Shown here one piece after another: positions 44,363 to 51,432 of a DNA stretch of 64,000 nucleotides. The first letter of the stretch is position 1. Every line of letters begins with the position of its first letter. The position numbers were made by a program, and so were the translations under genes. The DNA comes from JBLEFH01 sp047345645. GTDB taxonomy: Bacteria > Pseudomonadota > Alphaproteobacteria > Rhodobacterales > Rhodobacteraceae. The notes under the pieces were generated by a model that was not told the origin of the DNA, made no database searches, and saw only the letters and a program-made list of their open reading frames with translations. The stretch lies in the NCBI GenBank assembly GCA_047345645.1, contig JBLEFH010000006.1, one strand, 5' to 3'.

Positions 44363-44623
44363 ATGAGTACACAACACACAGACGGTTACTGGGAAGCACA
44401 ACAAACAATGGTCGCAGATGCAAAAGCATATCTTGATACGCTCGACATCTTCGACATCAACACAGTTAGCTTCTACGATGTCGTAGAAGCATTACAACTA
44501 CAAAACATTGCAGAGCGCACAGAGGTTGCCATTTGCAACATCATCACCGAAGCAAAAGAAGAAGCAGACGTGCAACTTGATTATCAGTACGAAGTAGCAC
44601 AATCGGGATATGGTACGTATTAG
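44363..44623 (+). CDS. small acidic phage early protein
   Basis: Eighty-six residues (MSTQHTDGYWEAQQTMVAD...), acidic and helical. The ATG at 44363 is preferred over one at 44306 in the upstream promoter region. First gene of the rightward operon. Unknown family. Confidence 0.65.
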   Translation: MSTQHTDGYWEAQQTMVADAKAYLDTLDIFDINTVSFYDVVEALQLQNIAERTEVAICNIITEAKEEADVQLDYQYEVAQSGYGTY

Positions 44624-44741
44624 ACGAAACGCGTTTGAAATGAAAGCGCACGAGCAATCTATTAAAAAGCGTGAGGCACGACCCTCACACCCGCATTCAA
44701 TCGAAACGTATGCCAATCCATTTAAGCGACCAATTCTATGA
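44610..44741 (+). CDS. very small basic phage protein
   Basis: Forty-three residues (MVRIRRNAFEMKAHEQSIKK...), basic. It overlaps the previous gene by 14 bases and its stop overlaps the next start (ATGA), which supports it. Confidence 0.55.
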   Translation: MVRIRRNAFEMKAHEQSIKKREARPSHPHSIETYANPFKRPIL

Positions 44742-44884
44742 AAATCACAATCACAATAGACGGACACACGAAAGAGTATAGCGGCGATACAGACCTGCAC
44801 CACTCACAAGATTGGAACGCACGAGTGTATCACCAGATGAATGAGGTAGAAGATTACAAGCGAAAACCTAATCCGTTTGACTAA
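44738..44884 (+). CDS. very small phage protein
   Basis: Forty-eight residues (MKITITIDGHTKEYSGDTDL...), with a beta-strand start and an end of KRKPNPFD that echoes the ANPFKRPIL end of the gene before it. Coupled by ATGA. Confidence 0.55.
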   Translation: MKITITIDGHTKEYSGDTDLHHSQDWNARVYHQMNEVEDYKRKPNPFD

Positions 44885-44885
44885 C

Positions 44886-44993
44886 ATGACATCAAAAGAA
44901 ACAAGCGCAATCATCACACTGATAGTGATTGCAGTAGCCATTCTGGTAGCAGAGTGGGCAGGGCTAACAGACGCATTTATCGAATTATTTTAG
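44886..44993 (+). CDS. very small phage membrane protein
   Basis: Thirty-five residues, mostly one membrane helix (IITLIVIAVAILVAEWAG, residues 8-25). Start one base after the previous stop. Below the length usually called, but fits the operon. Confidence 0.5.
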   Translation: MTSKETSAIITLIVIAVAILVAEWAGLTDAFIELF

Positions 44994-44997
44994 AGAT

Positions 44998-45180
44998 ATG
45001 AAAAAGGATTACAAAAGCACCAATAAAAACATTTGCGTCTGTGGTTACTGGAATAGCGACGGCACTCTCAATACTGAAAGACCAAATGCAATCAAGTATA
45101 TGCACACTAAAGAATGTCCTTGCATCCTTGTAGATAACACCCCCGATGTGCGTATCCTGCCAGCACTATCTCAAATATAG
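44998..45180 (+). CDS. small Cys-rich phage protein
   Basis: Sixty residues with CVCGYWNSDG and ECPCILVD, four cysteines in two pairs, likely a zinc site. Unknown family. Confidence 0.6.
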   Translation: MKKDYKSTNKNICVCGYWNSDGTLNTERPNAIKYMHTKECPCILVDNTPDVRILPALSQI

Positions 45181-45181
45181 T

Positions 45182-45913
45182 ATGAAAACATTTAACGACG
45201 ACCCAGCTCTCAAAGAGCTACTACTCAAAGAAACCATTGCACATCGTGAAGCTGATGAGTTGGTGCGTGGTACATACAACGAAACAGATAGCGAAACATT
45301 TAAGGGCTGTGCTGTCGGCTGTGCTGTTGACACACTCAATCGCAAGCTTGGGAAAGATTATAACAACGGAGACCACGAAGCTTTAGAAACAGAGGGGTGG
45401 TATCCAGCATGGTTGGCATACTTGCAAGACACTTTCTTTGAAAACGTAACAGAGTATAAAACATGGCCAGAGCGTTTTGTCGCGGCTATCCCAGCAGGTG
45501 TGGAGTTTGAAACGCTAGAGCGCGTGAAGTGGCAGTTCCTTTCGTACCTTATGGACGAGAATATCGCTAGAGTAGAAAAGCTTGACATCGACGCAGACCT
45601 AAAGAAGCAGGTGCTTGATGCTATTAAAGGCACACAAAAAGTAGCAGATGATGCGTTAAATACTGGTGTGTGGAATAAAGGTGCGGCGAGCGCGGCTCGG
45701 AATGCGGCGATTGAGGTGAGTGTGGTGTGGGGCGCAGCGAGTGCGACGAACGCGGTGTGGGGCGCGGTGAGTGCGGAGAGTGCGGCGAGTGCTGCGAACG
45801 CGGCGAGCGCAGCGGAGAGTGCGGCGAGGGGTGCGGAAATCAGTGCGGAGACGAGCGCGTACGATAAACACTCCGAAAAGCTGTTGGAGTTATTAGAAGC
45901 TAGTGAAAAATAG
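45182..45913 (+). CDS. phage early protein with Ala-rich repetitive tail
   Basis: A 243-residue protein. Residues 1-160 are a normal folded-looking part (ending ADLKKQVLDAIKGTQKVADD). About 70 residues follow of Ala-rich degenerate repeats (WGAASATNAVWGAVSAESA, AASAANAASAAESAARGA), coded by GCG-rich DNA that stands out from its surroundings. I have seen Ala-Ser repeat tails of this sort in other phage proteins without known function. Start at 45182. Confidence 0.75.
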   Translation: MKTFNDDPALKELLLKETIAHREADELVRGTYNETDSETFKGCAVGCAVDTLNRKLGKDYNNGDHEALETEGWYPAWLAYLQDTFFENVTEYKTWPERFVAAIPAGVEFETLERVKWQFLSYLMDENIARVEKLDIDADLKKQVLDAIKGTQKVADDALNTGVWNKGAASAARNAAIEVSVVWGAASATNAVWGAVSAESAASAANAASAAESAARGAEISAETSAYDKHSEKLLELLEASEK

Positions 45914-45914
45914 T

Positions 45915-46220
45915 ATGAAACCAATCACAGAAATAGTGGAGGAGTTTGTAAAAGAGGCAACTAAAATGTCAGAGTTTAAATGGCAAAATGGTGAACCTAT
46001 CGAGTGGTATTTTGATGTTGAAGAAATGCCGAAAAAACTGCGTGAAATGCTGCCCACCACCCTAGAAGCAGATAGAAAGGCGGTGCGGGAGGAGGTTCTC
46101 AAAGAATGCCTTGCCATTGTAAATGGATATGGTTTGGCAATATCAACAAAAAATGCCTTCTACACAGAAGAACAGGTATGCGCAGGTATTGCGGAAGATA
46201 TAAAAAAATTAAAACACTAA
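45915..46220 (+). CDS. phage early protein, unknown
   Basis: A 101-residue protein (MKPITEIVEEFVKEATKM...) with charged helical patterns. The ATG is two bases after the previous stop; a GTG at 45903 is a weaker start. Confidence 0.65.
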   Translation: MKPITEIVEEFVKEATKMSEFKWQNGEPIEWYFDVEEMPKKLREMLPTTLEADRKAVREEVLKECLAIVNGYGLAISTKNAFYTEEQVCAGIAEDIKKLKH

Positions 46221-46232
46221 CAAAATAAGGGT

Positions 46233-46481
46233 ATGAAAGAAATAGAAAGACTAATAATCATAAATGGAGTTTATAAAATCATTGTGACCAGAGGAGACTC
46301 ATTTAAGGCTGTGGAATTAGCAATAGCGGAGTTTTATAAACACTTGAAGAGTCTTATGGAAGAGTACGAAAAAGCAGACCAAGATATGAAAAATATGTAC
46401 GACTTAGAATATATAAGACAAGGTATAGAAGACATACAGGTGATAGATATTACCACTACAGACAATAAGAAAGTTGTATGA
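46233..46481 (+). CDS. small phage protein, unknown
   Basis: Eighty-two residues, helical and charged (EYEKADQDMKNMYDLEYIRQ). Overlaps the next gene by four bases. Confidence 0.6.
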   Translation: MKEIERLIIINGVYKIIVTRGDSFKAVELAIAEFYKHLKSLMEEYEKADQDMKNMYDLEYIRQGIEDIQVIDITTTDNKKVV

Positions 46482-46939
46482 CACCAAACAAAAAAATGAG
46501 AGTGAGGTGGTACGAGGGCGTGAAACAAAAACTACTCCACCACATCCGCAACCACGAAGTGTGTAGAGGGGATTTAATGGAGGGGAGTTCTCTTGATAAA
46601 GAACAAAAGCTAGAGTGGTCCTATCGTTTTCGCAGACATAAGTATTATTCTGACGAAGATGAGTTAGAAACATTGTCTGGCTACAGCCCAGAAGTAGAGC
46701 TACGGCACTTGCTGTTGGTGTTAGATAAAGATAATTACAAAAATAATCCATATTGGTATGGTCTTGAAACCACTCGCGATAACAAAGGTCGATATTACGC
46801 TCGGATTTGTAGAATGTATGGCTCTGGTGTAGATGAGCATTACGATGCTACGAATATTGAAATAGACCTCACCCAGCCATTCGAACGCCAACAGCCAGAG
46901 GTTTATGAGCAGTTATGTAAGATTTTAGAGATAGAATAA
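46478..46939 (+). CDS. phage early protein, unknown
   Basis: A 153-residue protein (MTPNKKMRVRWYEGVKQ...), rich in charged and aromatic residues, with no motif known to me. Starts in the previous stop codon. Confidence 0.65.
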   Translation: MTPNKKMRVRWYEGVKQKLLHHIRNHEVCRGDLMEGSSLDKEQKLEWSYRFRRHKYYSDEDELETLSGYSPEVELRHLLLVLDKDNYKNNPYWYGLETTRDNKGRYYARICRMYGSGVDEHYDATNIEIDLTQPFERQQPEVYEQLCKILEIE

Positions 46940-46948
46940 CAATGAAAT

Positions 46949-47116
46949 ATGACACAAACACAAAAAATTAAAGCCTACATCACAGGTGACATCAAAGCAA
47001 AACAAGAACTGTATCGACAGTTAGACGTGACGGTAGCAGGTAGCGGTGAAAAGATACTCCGCATACTGCGCGAAGCTTATGCACAGGGGAAGATAGATAT
47101 AGTGATTAAAAAGTAG
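46949..47116 (+). CDS. small phage protein, possible DNA-binding
   Basis: Fifty-five residues with a helix-turn-helix-like run (ELYRQLDVTVAGSGEKILRI). Nine bases after the preceding stop. Unproven. Confidence 0.5.
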   Translation: MTQTQKIKAYITGDIKAKQELYRQLDVTVAGSGEKILRILREAYAQGKIDIVIKK

Positions 47117-47173
47117 TATAGTAGTTATACGTCCACCATGACGCTAAAAGGGCTTAATATATAACATAGTATT

Positions 47174-47668
47174 ATGAAGACAATAAATCTAAAAGGAAAA
47201 GAGTATGCGCCTGTAAGTGCGCGACTAGAGCAGTTTCATAGCGACCATAAAAAAGGTACTATCGAAACAGAGCAACTTTTCAACGAAGGGTACGTTATTT
47301 TCAAAGCGATAATCGCACTCGATGATAACCGTACATTTACTGGTCATGCTTTCGGCAAAATAGGCAAAGAGAAAGCCTTTGAAAAAGTAGAGACAACGGC
47401 AGTCGGGCGAGCACTCGCATTTGCTGGCTATCTCGCAGGCGGTGAGATTGCGTCGTATGACGAAGTAAAGGCGTTTGAAGACGATAACGCTAAAGCGCCT
47501 GAGCAAACAGAAACACCAGACGTATCGAAAAAAGATGCAATTGCGCAGTTGAAGAAAGCTACTACTAAAGACGAGCTGACAGATATTTGGAAGTCACTTT
47601 CTGCATCGCAACGTAGTGACACAGAGGTGCGTGCGATGTCTAAAGAGTTAGCCGATAATCTCGAATAA
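47174..47668 (+). CDS. ERF-like single-strand annealing protein (putative)
   Basis: A 164-residue protein with KGKEYAPVSARLEQFHSDH at its start and the VETTAVGRALAFAGYLAGGEIASYDEV core near residue 75, which looks like the phage ERF/annealing group, then a linker and a short helical tail (DELTDIWKSLSASQRSD). With the Gp157-like and SSB genes directly after it, a recombination role is likely. Not a clear Erf; confidence is moderate. Confidence 0.65.
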   Translation: MKTINLKGKEYAPVSARLEQFHSDHKKGTIETEQLFNEGYVIFKAIIALDDNRTFTGHAFGKIGKEKAFEKVETTAVGRALAFAGYLAGGEIASYDEVKAFEDDNAKAPEQTETPDVSKKDAIAQLKKATTKDELTDIWKSLSASQRSDTEVRAMSKELADNLE

Positions 47669-47669
47669 T

Positions 47670-48038
47670 ATGGATATTAAACGAACAGAACAGCTCTTAG
47701 CGGTACGCAATGAGATTGCAGAGCTAAAAGAAAAGCAAGACATTGAGATGAAACCACTCAAAGACTTGCGCGACAATCTGCAAGAAGAGCTTATTGAAGA
47801 TATGAAAGAGAATGGTATGCGCTCGGTCAAAACAGAGCACGCCAATTTCTCGATTGCATCACGCAAAGGCTATGCGTTTGTCAACGAAGTTGAAGCAATG
47901 AAATGGGCTACAGAGCATCGTTGTACAACTATTGACAAAACACGCGCGGCGCAGGAACTCAAAAAGCTTGAAACTCTACCTGACTTCGTAGAGCCTGTCG
48001 AAAACGAGTACATTAGCATCAAACCAGTAACAAAATAA
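47670..48038 (+). CDS. Gp157-like phage protein
   Basis: A 122-residue protein with a coiled-coil first half (LLAVRNEIAELKEKQDIEMKP) and a compact second half, similar in plan to siphovirus Gp157, which lies next to annealing proteins. Its job is not known. Confidence 0.6.
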   Translation: MDIKRTEQLLAVRNEIAELKEKQDIEMKPLKDLRDNLQEELIEDMKENGMRSVKTEHANFSIASRKGYAFVNEVEAMKWATEHRCTTIDKTRAAQELKKLETLPDFVEPVENEYISIKPVTK

Positions 48039-48039
48039 T

Positions 48040-48429
48040 ATGAATAAGCACATTATCTTAGGAAACCTCACACGTGACCCAGAATTGAAAGCGTTGCCAA
48101 GTGGAAGCCAAGTCTGCAACTTCGCAGTTGCGACCAATCGCACATACAAAGACAAAGACGGCAACACACAAGAAAAAGCACAATTCCACAATGTTGTTGT
48201 GTTTGGTGCACAAGCAGAGGCGTGCTCTAAATACCTTGCAAAAGGACGCCAAGCACTTGTAGAGGGACGCTCTGAAACTCGCACCTATGAGGTTGGAGAG
48301 GAAAAGCGATACATCACAGAGCTAATTGCAGACAATGTTACCTTTGTCGGTAAAGCGCCAAGTAAAGTAGGTGACACAGACGAAAAGTACCCAGAGCAAG
48401 ACATTAATCCAGAGGATATTCCTTTCTAA
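48040..48429 (+). CDS. ssb: single-stranded DNA-binding protein
   Basis: A 129-residue SSB: OB fold (HIILGNLTRDPELKALPSG, FHNVVVFGAQAEACSKYLAKG, GRSETRTYE) and the acidic C-terminal tip ending NPEDIPF that binds partner proteins. It covers ssDNA during phage replication and recombination. Confidence 0.96.
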   Translation: MNKHIILGNLTRDPELKALPSGSQVCNFAVATNRTYKDKDGNTQEKAQFHNVVVFGAQAEACSKYLAKGRQALVEGRSETRTYEVGEEKRYITELIADNVTFVGKAPSKVGDTDEKYPEQDINPEDIPF

Positions 48430-48439
48430 CAAATAACAT

Positions 48440-48748
48440 ATGACACCAATTCTATTTGTAACTGTCCTAGCACTTGTAGTGCTGTACATGCTAGGCAATA
48501 AAGCTCTCAAGCTACGTCGAGAGGTGATGCTAGAGATACTTGAAACCTTGAAGGTATCAGAGGTATCAGAGCGCGACGAACGCATGTCACAAAAGCAAGC
48601 CTTGCGCCTACAGAAAGAGCTAACAGCGCTTGGAGAATTGCTTGGCTATGAGTACAATCACAACCACGACACGTACCTTGTAGACGAGCCTATCTGGGTG
48701 AAACAAAAACGAAAGCGCGGACGTCTAAAAGGTAGCAAGAAAAAGTAG
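48440..48748 (+). CDS. membrane-anchored small phage protein
   Basis: A 102-residue protein with one N-terminal helix (ILFVTVLALVVLYML), a charged helical middle, and a very basic end (KQKRKRGRLKGSKKK). Last gene of the rightward operon. Confidence 0.65.
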   Translation: MTPILFVTVLALVVLYMLGNKALKLRREVMLEILETLKVSEVSERDERMSQKQALRLQKELTALGELLGYEYNHNHDTYLVDEPIWVKQKRKRGRLKGSKKK

Positions 48749-48756
48749 ACAAAGAG

Positions 48757-48780
48757 AAAAGCCCCACATCGGGGCTTTTT
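48757..48780. terminator. bidirectional terminator between early and late operons
   Basis: AAAAGCCCC - ACATC - GGGGCTTTTT; both converging operons end here. Confidence 0.93.
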
Positions 48781-48781
48781 C

Positions 48782-49141
48782 TTATGCTTGAGCGAGATAT
48801 TTTAGGTGCAATCCTTTGTTGTGGCACACCCATGGTGTCCAACCGCTTTCATCGTACAGCATACGAGCATACGCGATGTTATCTTCTACATTCCACTTAT
48901 CAAGTCCTAGCTCTGCGAGACGCGCATCATGCACTGAGTTCAGTTGATATAGCCCTCCGTCTGTTGTGCCGTTGTTGTTGGCGGGGTTATAAGCATCAGC
49001 TCGTAGCCCACTCTCGCACATAGCTACCGCGATAGCTGTCTCTTCGTCCTCTGGAAACGTGGCACGTATCAGCGCCACAATCTCCTCTCGCCCTGCTGTT
49101 ACGACAGCTCGCACAGGCGCTTCCTTTCGCACTGGCGACAC
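48782..49141 (-). CDS. transglycosylase/lysozyme-like muralytic protein
   Basis: A 119-residue frame: an Ala/Pro/Arg-rich linker and then a goose-lysozyme/RPF-like fold with the catalytic Glu in AMCESGLRADAYN near residue 43, TDGGLYQLNSVH near 61, and the WTPWVC end. It would cut peptidoglycan. The GTG start is only formal: the same frame runs back, past one TGA, into the preceding coiled-coil gene, so both may be one protein. Confidence 0.85.
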   Translation of the reverse strand: MSPVRKEAPVRAVVTAGREEIVALIRATFPEDEETAIAVAMCESGLRADAYNPANNNGTTDGGLYQLNSVHDARLAELGLDKWNVEDNIAYARMLYDESGWTPWVCHNKGLHLKYLAQA

Positions 49142-49168
49142 CAGTGCACGCGCAGGCGCTTCCTCTCT

Positions 49169-49432
49169 TCAATTGTCCTCAAGGTTCAATCGACGCTCTT
49201 TCAGCTCTGCTTCGACATCTGCGAGCACTTGTGCCTCAATCTTTTGAAGCTCAAGCTCGATGTACGCTTGTCGTTGCTTGTCTGCTTCCGCTTCAATCTC
49301 ACTTAAAGCGGTGTTTTGCGCGTCCTTTATTCGTTTCTCGGTACTATCTACCTCTTTCTCTATTTCTACCGTCACAGGCTCGTTTTGAGCTTCGTATGAG
49401 GTAGTTTGAGATGACAATACCGCCATTCCCAC
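49169..49432 (-). CDS. spanin-like coiled-coil protein with hidden N-terminal membrane helix
   Basis: The listed frame has 87 residues starting with GTG, nearly all a charged coiled coil (EIEKEVDSTEKRIKDAQN...). Directly upstream in the same frame is a membrane-helix sequence (HIIFAVILTLVVGMAVLSS, to about 49477) with no ATG, GTG or TTG before it; only an ATT preceded by TAGG. Topology TM plus coiled coil is that of an inner spanin. Confidence 0.65.
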   Translation of the reverse strand: MGMAVLSSQTTSYEAQNEPVTVEIEKEVDSTEKRIKDAQNTALSEIEAEADKQRQAYIELELQKIEAQVLADVEAELKERRLNLEDN

Positions 49433-49564
49433 TACTAATGTCAGTATAACTGCAAAAATAATGTGTTTAGGTTTAATAAGCCTATTGGATTATCGTTTAA
49501 TGTGGCACGAATGCCTGTCTATATAGTACACAATCATATATACATATATAGTAGTTATCCACAA
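49433..49564. promoter_or_regulatory. gap in the lysis region with DnaA box
   Basis: Apart from the coded membrane helix just mentioned, it has AT-rich TATATA repeats (49535-49550) and a perfect TTATCCACA at 49555-49563. Confidence 0.5.
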
Positions 49565-49705
49565 TCAAGATGTTCTATGTGGATTATCACCACCAAAGGC
49601 TAGGAGCTCTATCAAGATGATTGGCACAATCATTATCATGCCGATAAGCGGGTGCATTGCGCCCACGAATGAGAGCCAGCCTTGCAGGTGGTGTAGTGCT
49701 TTCAT
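49565..49705 (-). CDS. very small phage membrane protein
   Basis: Forty-six residues (MKALHHLQGWLSFVGAM...), with one membrane helix near residues 19-38 (HPLIGMIMIVPIILIELLAF). Its ATG overlaps the holin-like stop (TAATG), which supports it. Likely part of the lysis set. Confidence 0.6.
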   Translation of the reverse strand: MKALHHLQGWLSFVGAMHPLIGMIMIVPIILIELLAFGGDNPHRTS

Positions 49706-49887
49706 TAGCGTTTGAAGATAAAGCTTTTCACGTCTGGGCGGTCAAGCTGATTCCAAATCAAAAGAATGAAAGATACAGCTTGTCCGATAGCCGCCACCGT
49801 TTCAATAACAGCGTCTTCGCTTACCTCTACGCCAAAGAATGAGAGTGCGAACAAAATCAGTCCGACACCGTTTTTACTCAATACCAT
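49705..49887 (-). CDS. holin-like small membrane protein
   Basis: Sixty residues with two predicted helices (GVGLILFALSFFGVEVS and ETVAAIGQAVSFILLIWNQ) and a basic end (RPDVKSFIFKR): the class II holin plan. It overlaps the endopeptidase stop by 14 bases. Confidence 0.75.
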   Translation of the reverse strand: MVLSKNGVGLILFALSFFGVEVSEDAVIETVAAIGQAVSFILLIWNQLDRPDVKSFIFKR

Positions 49888-50911
49888 AATGTGTTTTTGG
49901 GTTAATCGTTAATGCGTTCCAGTTTGACGATGTGATAGCGTCAAGTCTGACCTCATTATACCAAATATCCATGTGAAAATGCGCACCTGTGGTGTACCCT
50001 GTGTTGCCTGTGTGAGCGATTAAGGCACTTTGGCGGTACGTTCCTAGCTTCGGGATATAGTTGAGATGTAGCCAGCGTTCGACAAAGGTTTCACCATTAT
50101 ACTCATACTGTACATGGCAGAAATTACCTAAGCTTTCACTGTAGCCTGATGCTATCACCTCACAATCAAGTGGAGCATATACAGGTGTGCCGACAGGGGT
50201 GGCAAAATCAAGTCCAATGTGTCGGCATGTTGTTGGATACCAGTTACAATTGTGCGTGCCGTACGCTTGCGAGATAGCAAAATCACGTACTGGTAGTGTC
50301 AGCGTTTGAGGCTTTTTTTTTGCAAGGATTGCGGTGAATAGCTCGATGATACGAATGAGCACCGCTCGCAGTGTCTTCGCCCAAAGTGTGCGGATAGGTC
50401 GATACTTCGCCATGTCGATGTCAGCAAAGGCTTCACGTAGCGTACCGTCTTGCCCATGCAAGTCGTGTGTGTCGTCTTTTTCACCTGTCCCTGCTTTCAA
50501 TTCGTGACGTACTTCGTGCAAGATTGTTTCAATGAATTGGTTGAACTTGCGTCCGCGCCGTGTGTGTTCGTCTGCCCACATATACAGCTCGCCTGTATCA
50601 TCAGCGTCATTGTGGCGTGAACCGCGCAAGGTAGTTTTGATACCCCACTGCTCTTTTTGCTTAGACGTCATGTGCAACACGGTAAAGTCTACGTATTTAG
50701 AGCGTAGTGTAGCGTCGAACCATTCGTGCGTGATACGTCCCTCTGCATTTACCTCTGGTCGTAGCTTTTGATATTCGATAGACACGGTGAAGCGTCCGTT
50801 TTGCACAGTGTTCAGTACAGCCTCGATAGCGTCACACTTTGCTTTGATTGTGCGCCAGTTTAGAACGTCTGCGTCTGTAGTGACGATTTTTAGGTGGTAG
50901 AGATGTTTCAT
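49874..50911 (-). CDS. two-domain endolysin: HExxH zincin-like plus M23 peptidase
   Basis: A 345-residue protein. The N-terminal part has a zincin motif HEVRH (ETILHEVRHELKAGTG near residue 130) with later His residues (DTHDLHG). A hydrophobic segment lies near residues 183-193 (RIIELFTAIL). The C-terminal domain is M23/LytM: HIGLDFATPVGTPVYAPLD near 233 and HFHMDIWY near 313, giving the H...D...HxH zinc set. The second domain should cut peptide cross-links of peptidoglycan; the first is not a family I know. Confidence 0.85.
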   Translation of the reverse strand: MKHLYHLKIVTTDADVLNWRTIKAKCDAIEAVLNTVQNGRFTVSIEYQKLRPEVNAEGRITHEWFDATLRSKYVDFTVLHMTSKQKEQWGIKTTLRGSRHNDADDTGELYMWADEHTRRGRKFNQFIETILHEVRHELKAGTGEKDDTHDLHGQDGTLREAFADIDMAKYRPIRTLWAKTLRAVLIRIIELFTAILAKKKPQTLTLPVRDFAISQAYGTHNCNWYPTTCRHIGLDFATPVGTPVYAPLDCEVIASGYSESLGNFCHVQYEYNGETFVERWLHLNYIPKLGTYRQSALIAHTGNTGYTTGAHFHMDIWYNEVRLDAITSSNWNALTINPKTHYGIE

Positions 50912-50913
50912 AG

Positions 50914-51129
50914 TTATTTGTTACGCCATAGATAATAGCCCACCCATAGATAGCCTAGTGGTAGGAGTGATAATACGAGCTGGCGCAAGCCGTGTGTGCT
51001 GTCTAGCTCTGATGTACCTGCCACAAAGACAGACATCAGACACAGTGTCATAAATGGGTAAAACTTACGTTTGTACGCTATCCCTGCAACGAATAGGTAT
51101 ATGAGTATGCGTAGTGCAATAAAAATCAT
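50914..51129 (-). CDS. small multi-span phage membrane protein
   Basis: Seventy-one residues with three predicted helices (IALRILIYLFVAGIA, FMTLCLMSVFVAGT, LVLSLLPLGYLWVGYYL). Overlaps its upstream neighbour by four bases (ATGA). Candidate holin. Confidence 0.7.
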   Translation of the reverse strand: MIFIALRILIYLFVAGIAYKRKFYPFMTLCLMSVFVAGTSELDSTHGLRQLVLSLLPLGYLWVGYYLWRNK

Positions 51130-51431
51130 AGTGTTTGTAAGTATTCTAAGATTGTAATGACAAAGTAGCCTACTCCTGCGGCAATAAAGACCGCCAACGC
51201 CAGCATTTCTTTGTTAAAGATTTGCTGAATGACTGGTTTGCCTTTCACAACATCCGCGTGCTTCACTTCAATCTTTGGTGCTTTCTCCATTTGTGTTACA
51301 CGCTTTTCGAGCTTTGTCACGCGTCCGTTTGTTTTCTTTGCTTGCTCATAGGTAGCAGAAAGCACCGCAGACTGTCGCCCCTGCTCTTCTTTTATGTCCA
51401 TGAGTGCTTTGTATATTTCGTGTTCTGCCAT
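51126..51431 (-). CDS. XhlA-like coiled-coil protein with C-terminal helix
   Basis: A 101-residue protein: charged coiled-coil start (MDIKEEQGRQSAVLSATYEQ), KLEKRVTQMEKA, then a C-terminal membrane helix (LALAVFIAAGVGYFVITIL). This is the plan of haemolysin XhlA, which works with holin and endolysin in lysis. Confidence 0.75.
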   Translation of the reverse strand: MAEHEIYKALMDIKEEQGRQSAVLSATYEQAKKTNGRVTKLEKRVTQMEKAPKIEVKHADVVKGKPVIQQIFNKEMLALAVFIAAGVGYFVITILEYLQTL

Positions 51432-51432
51432 A

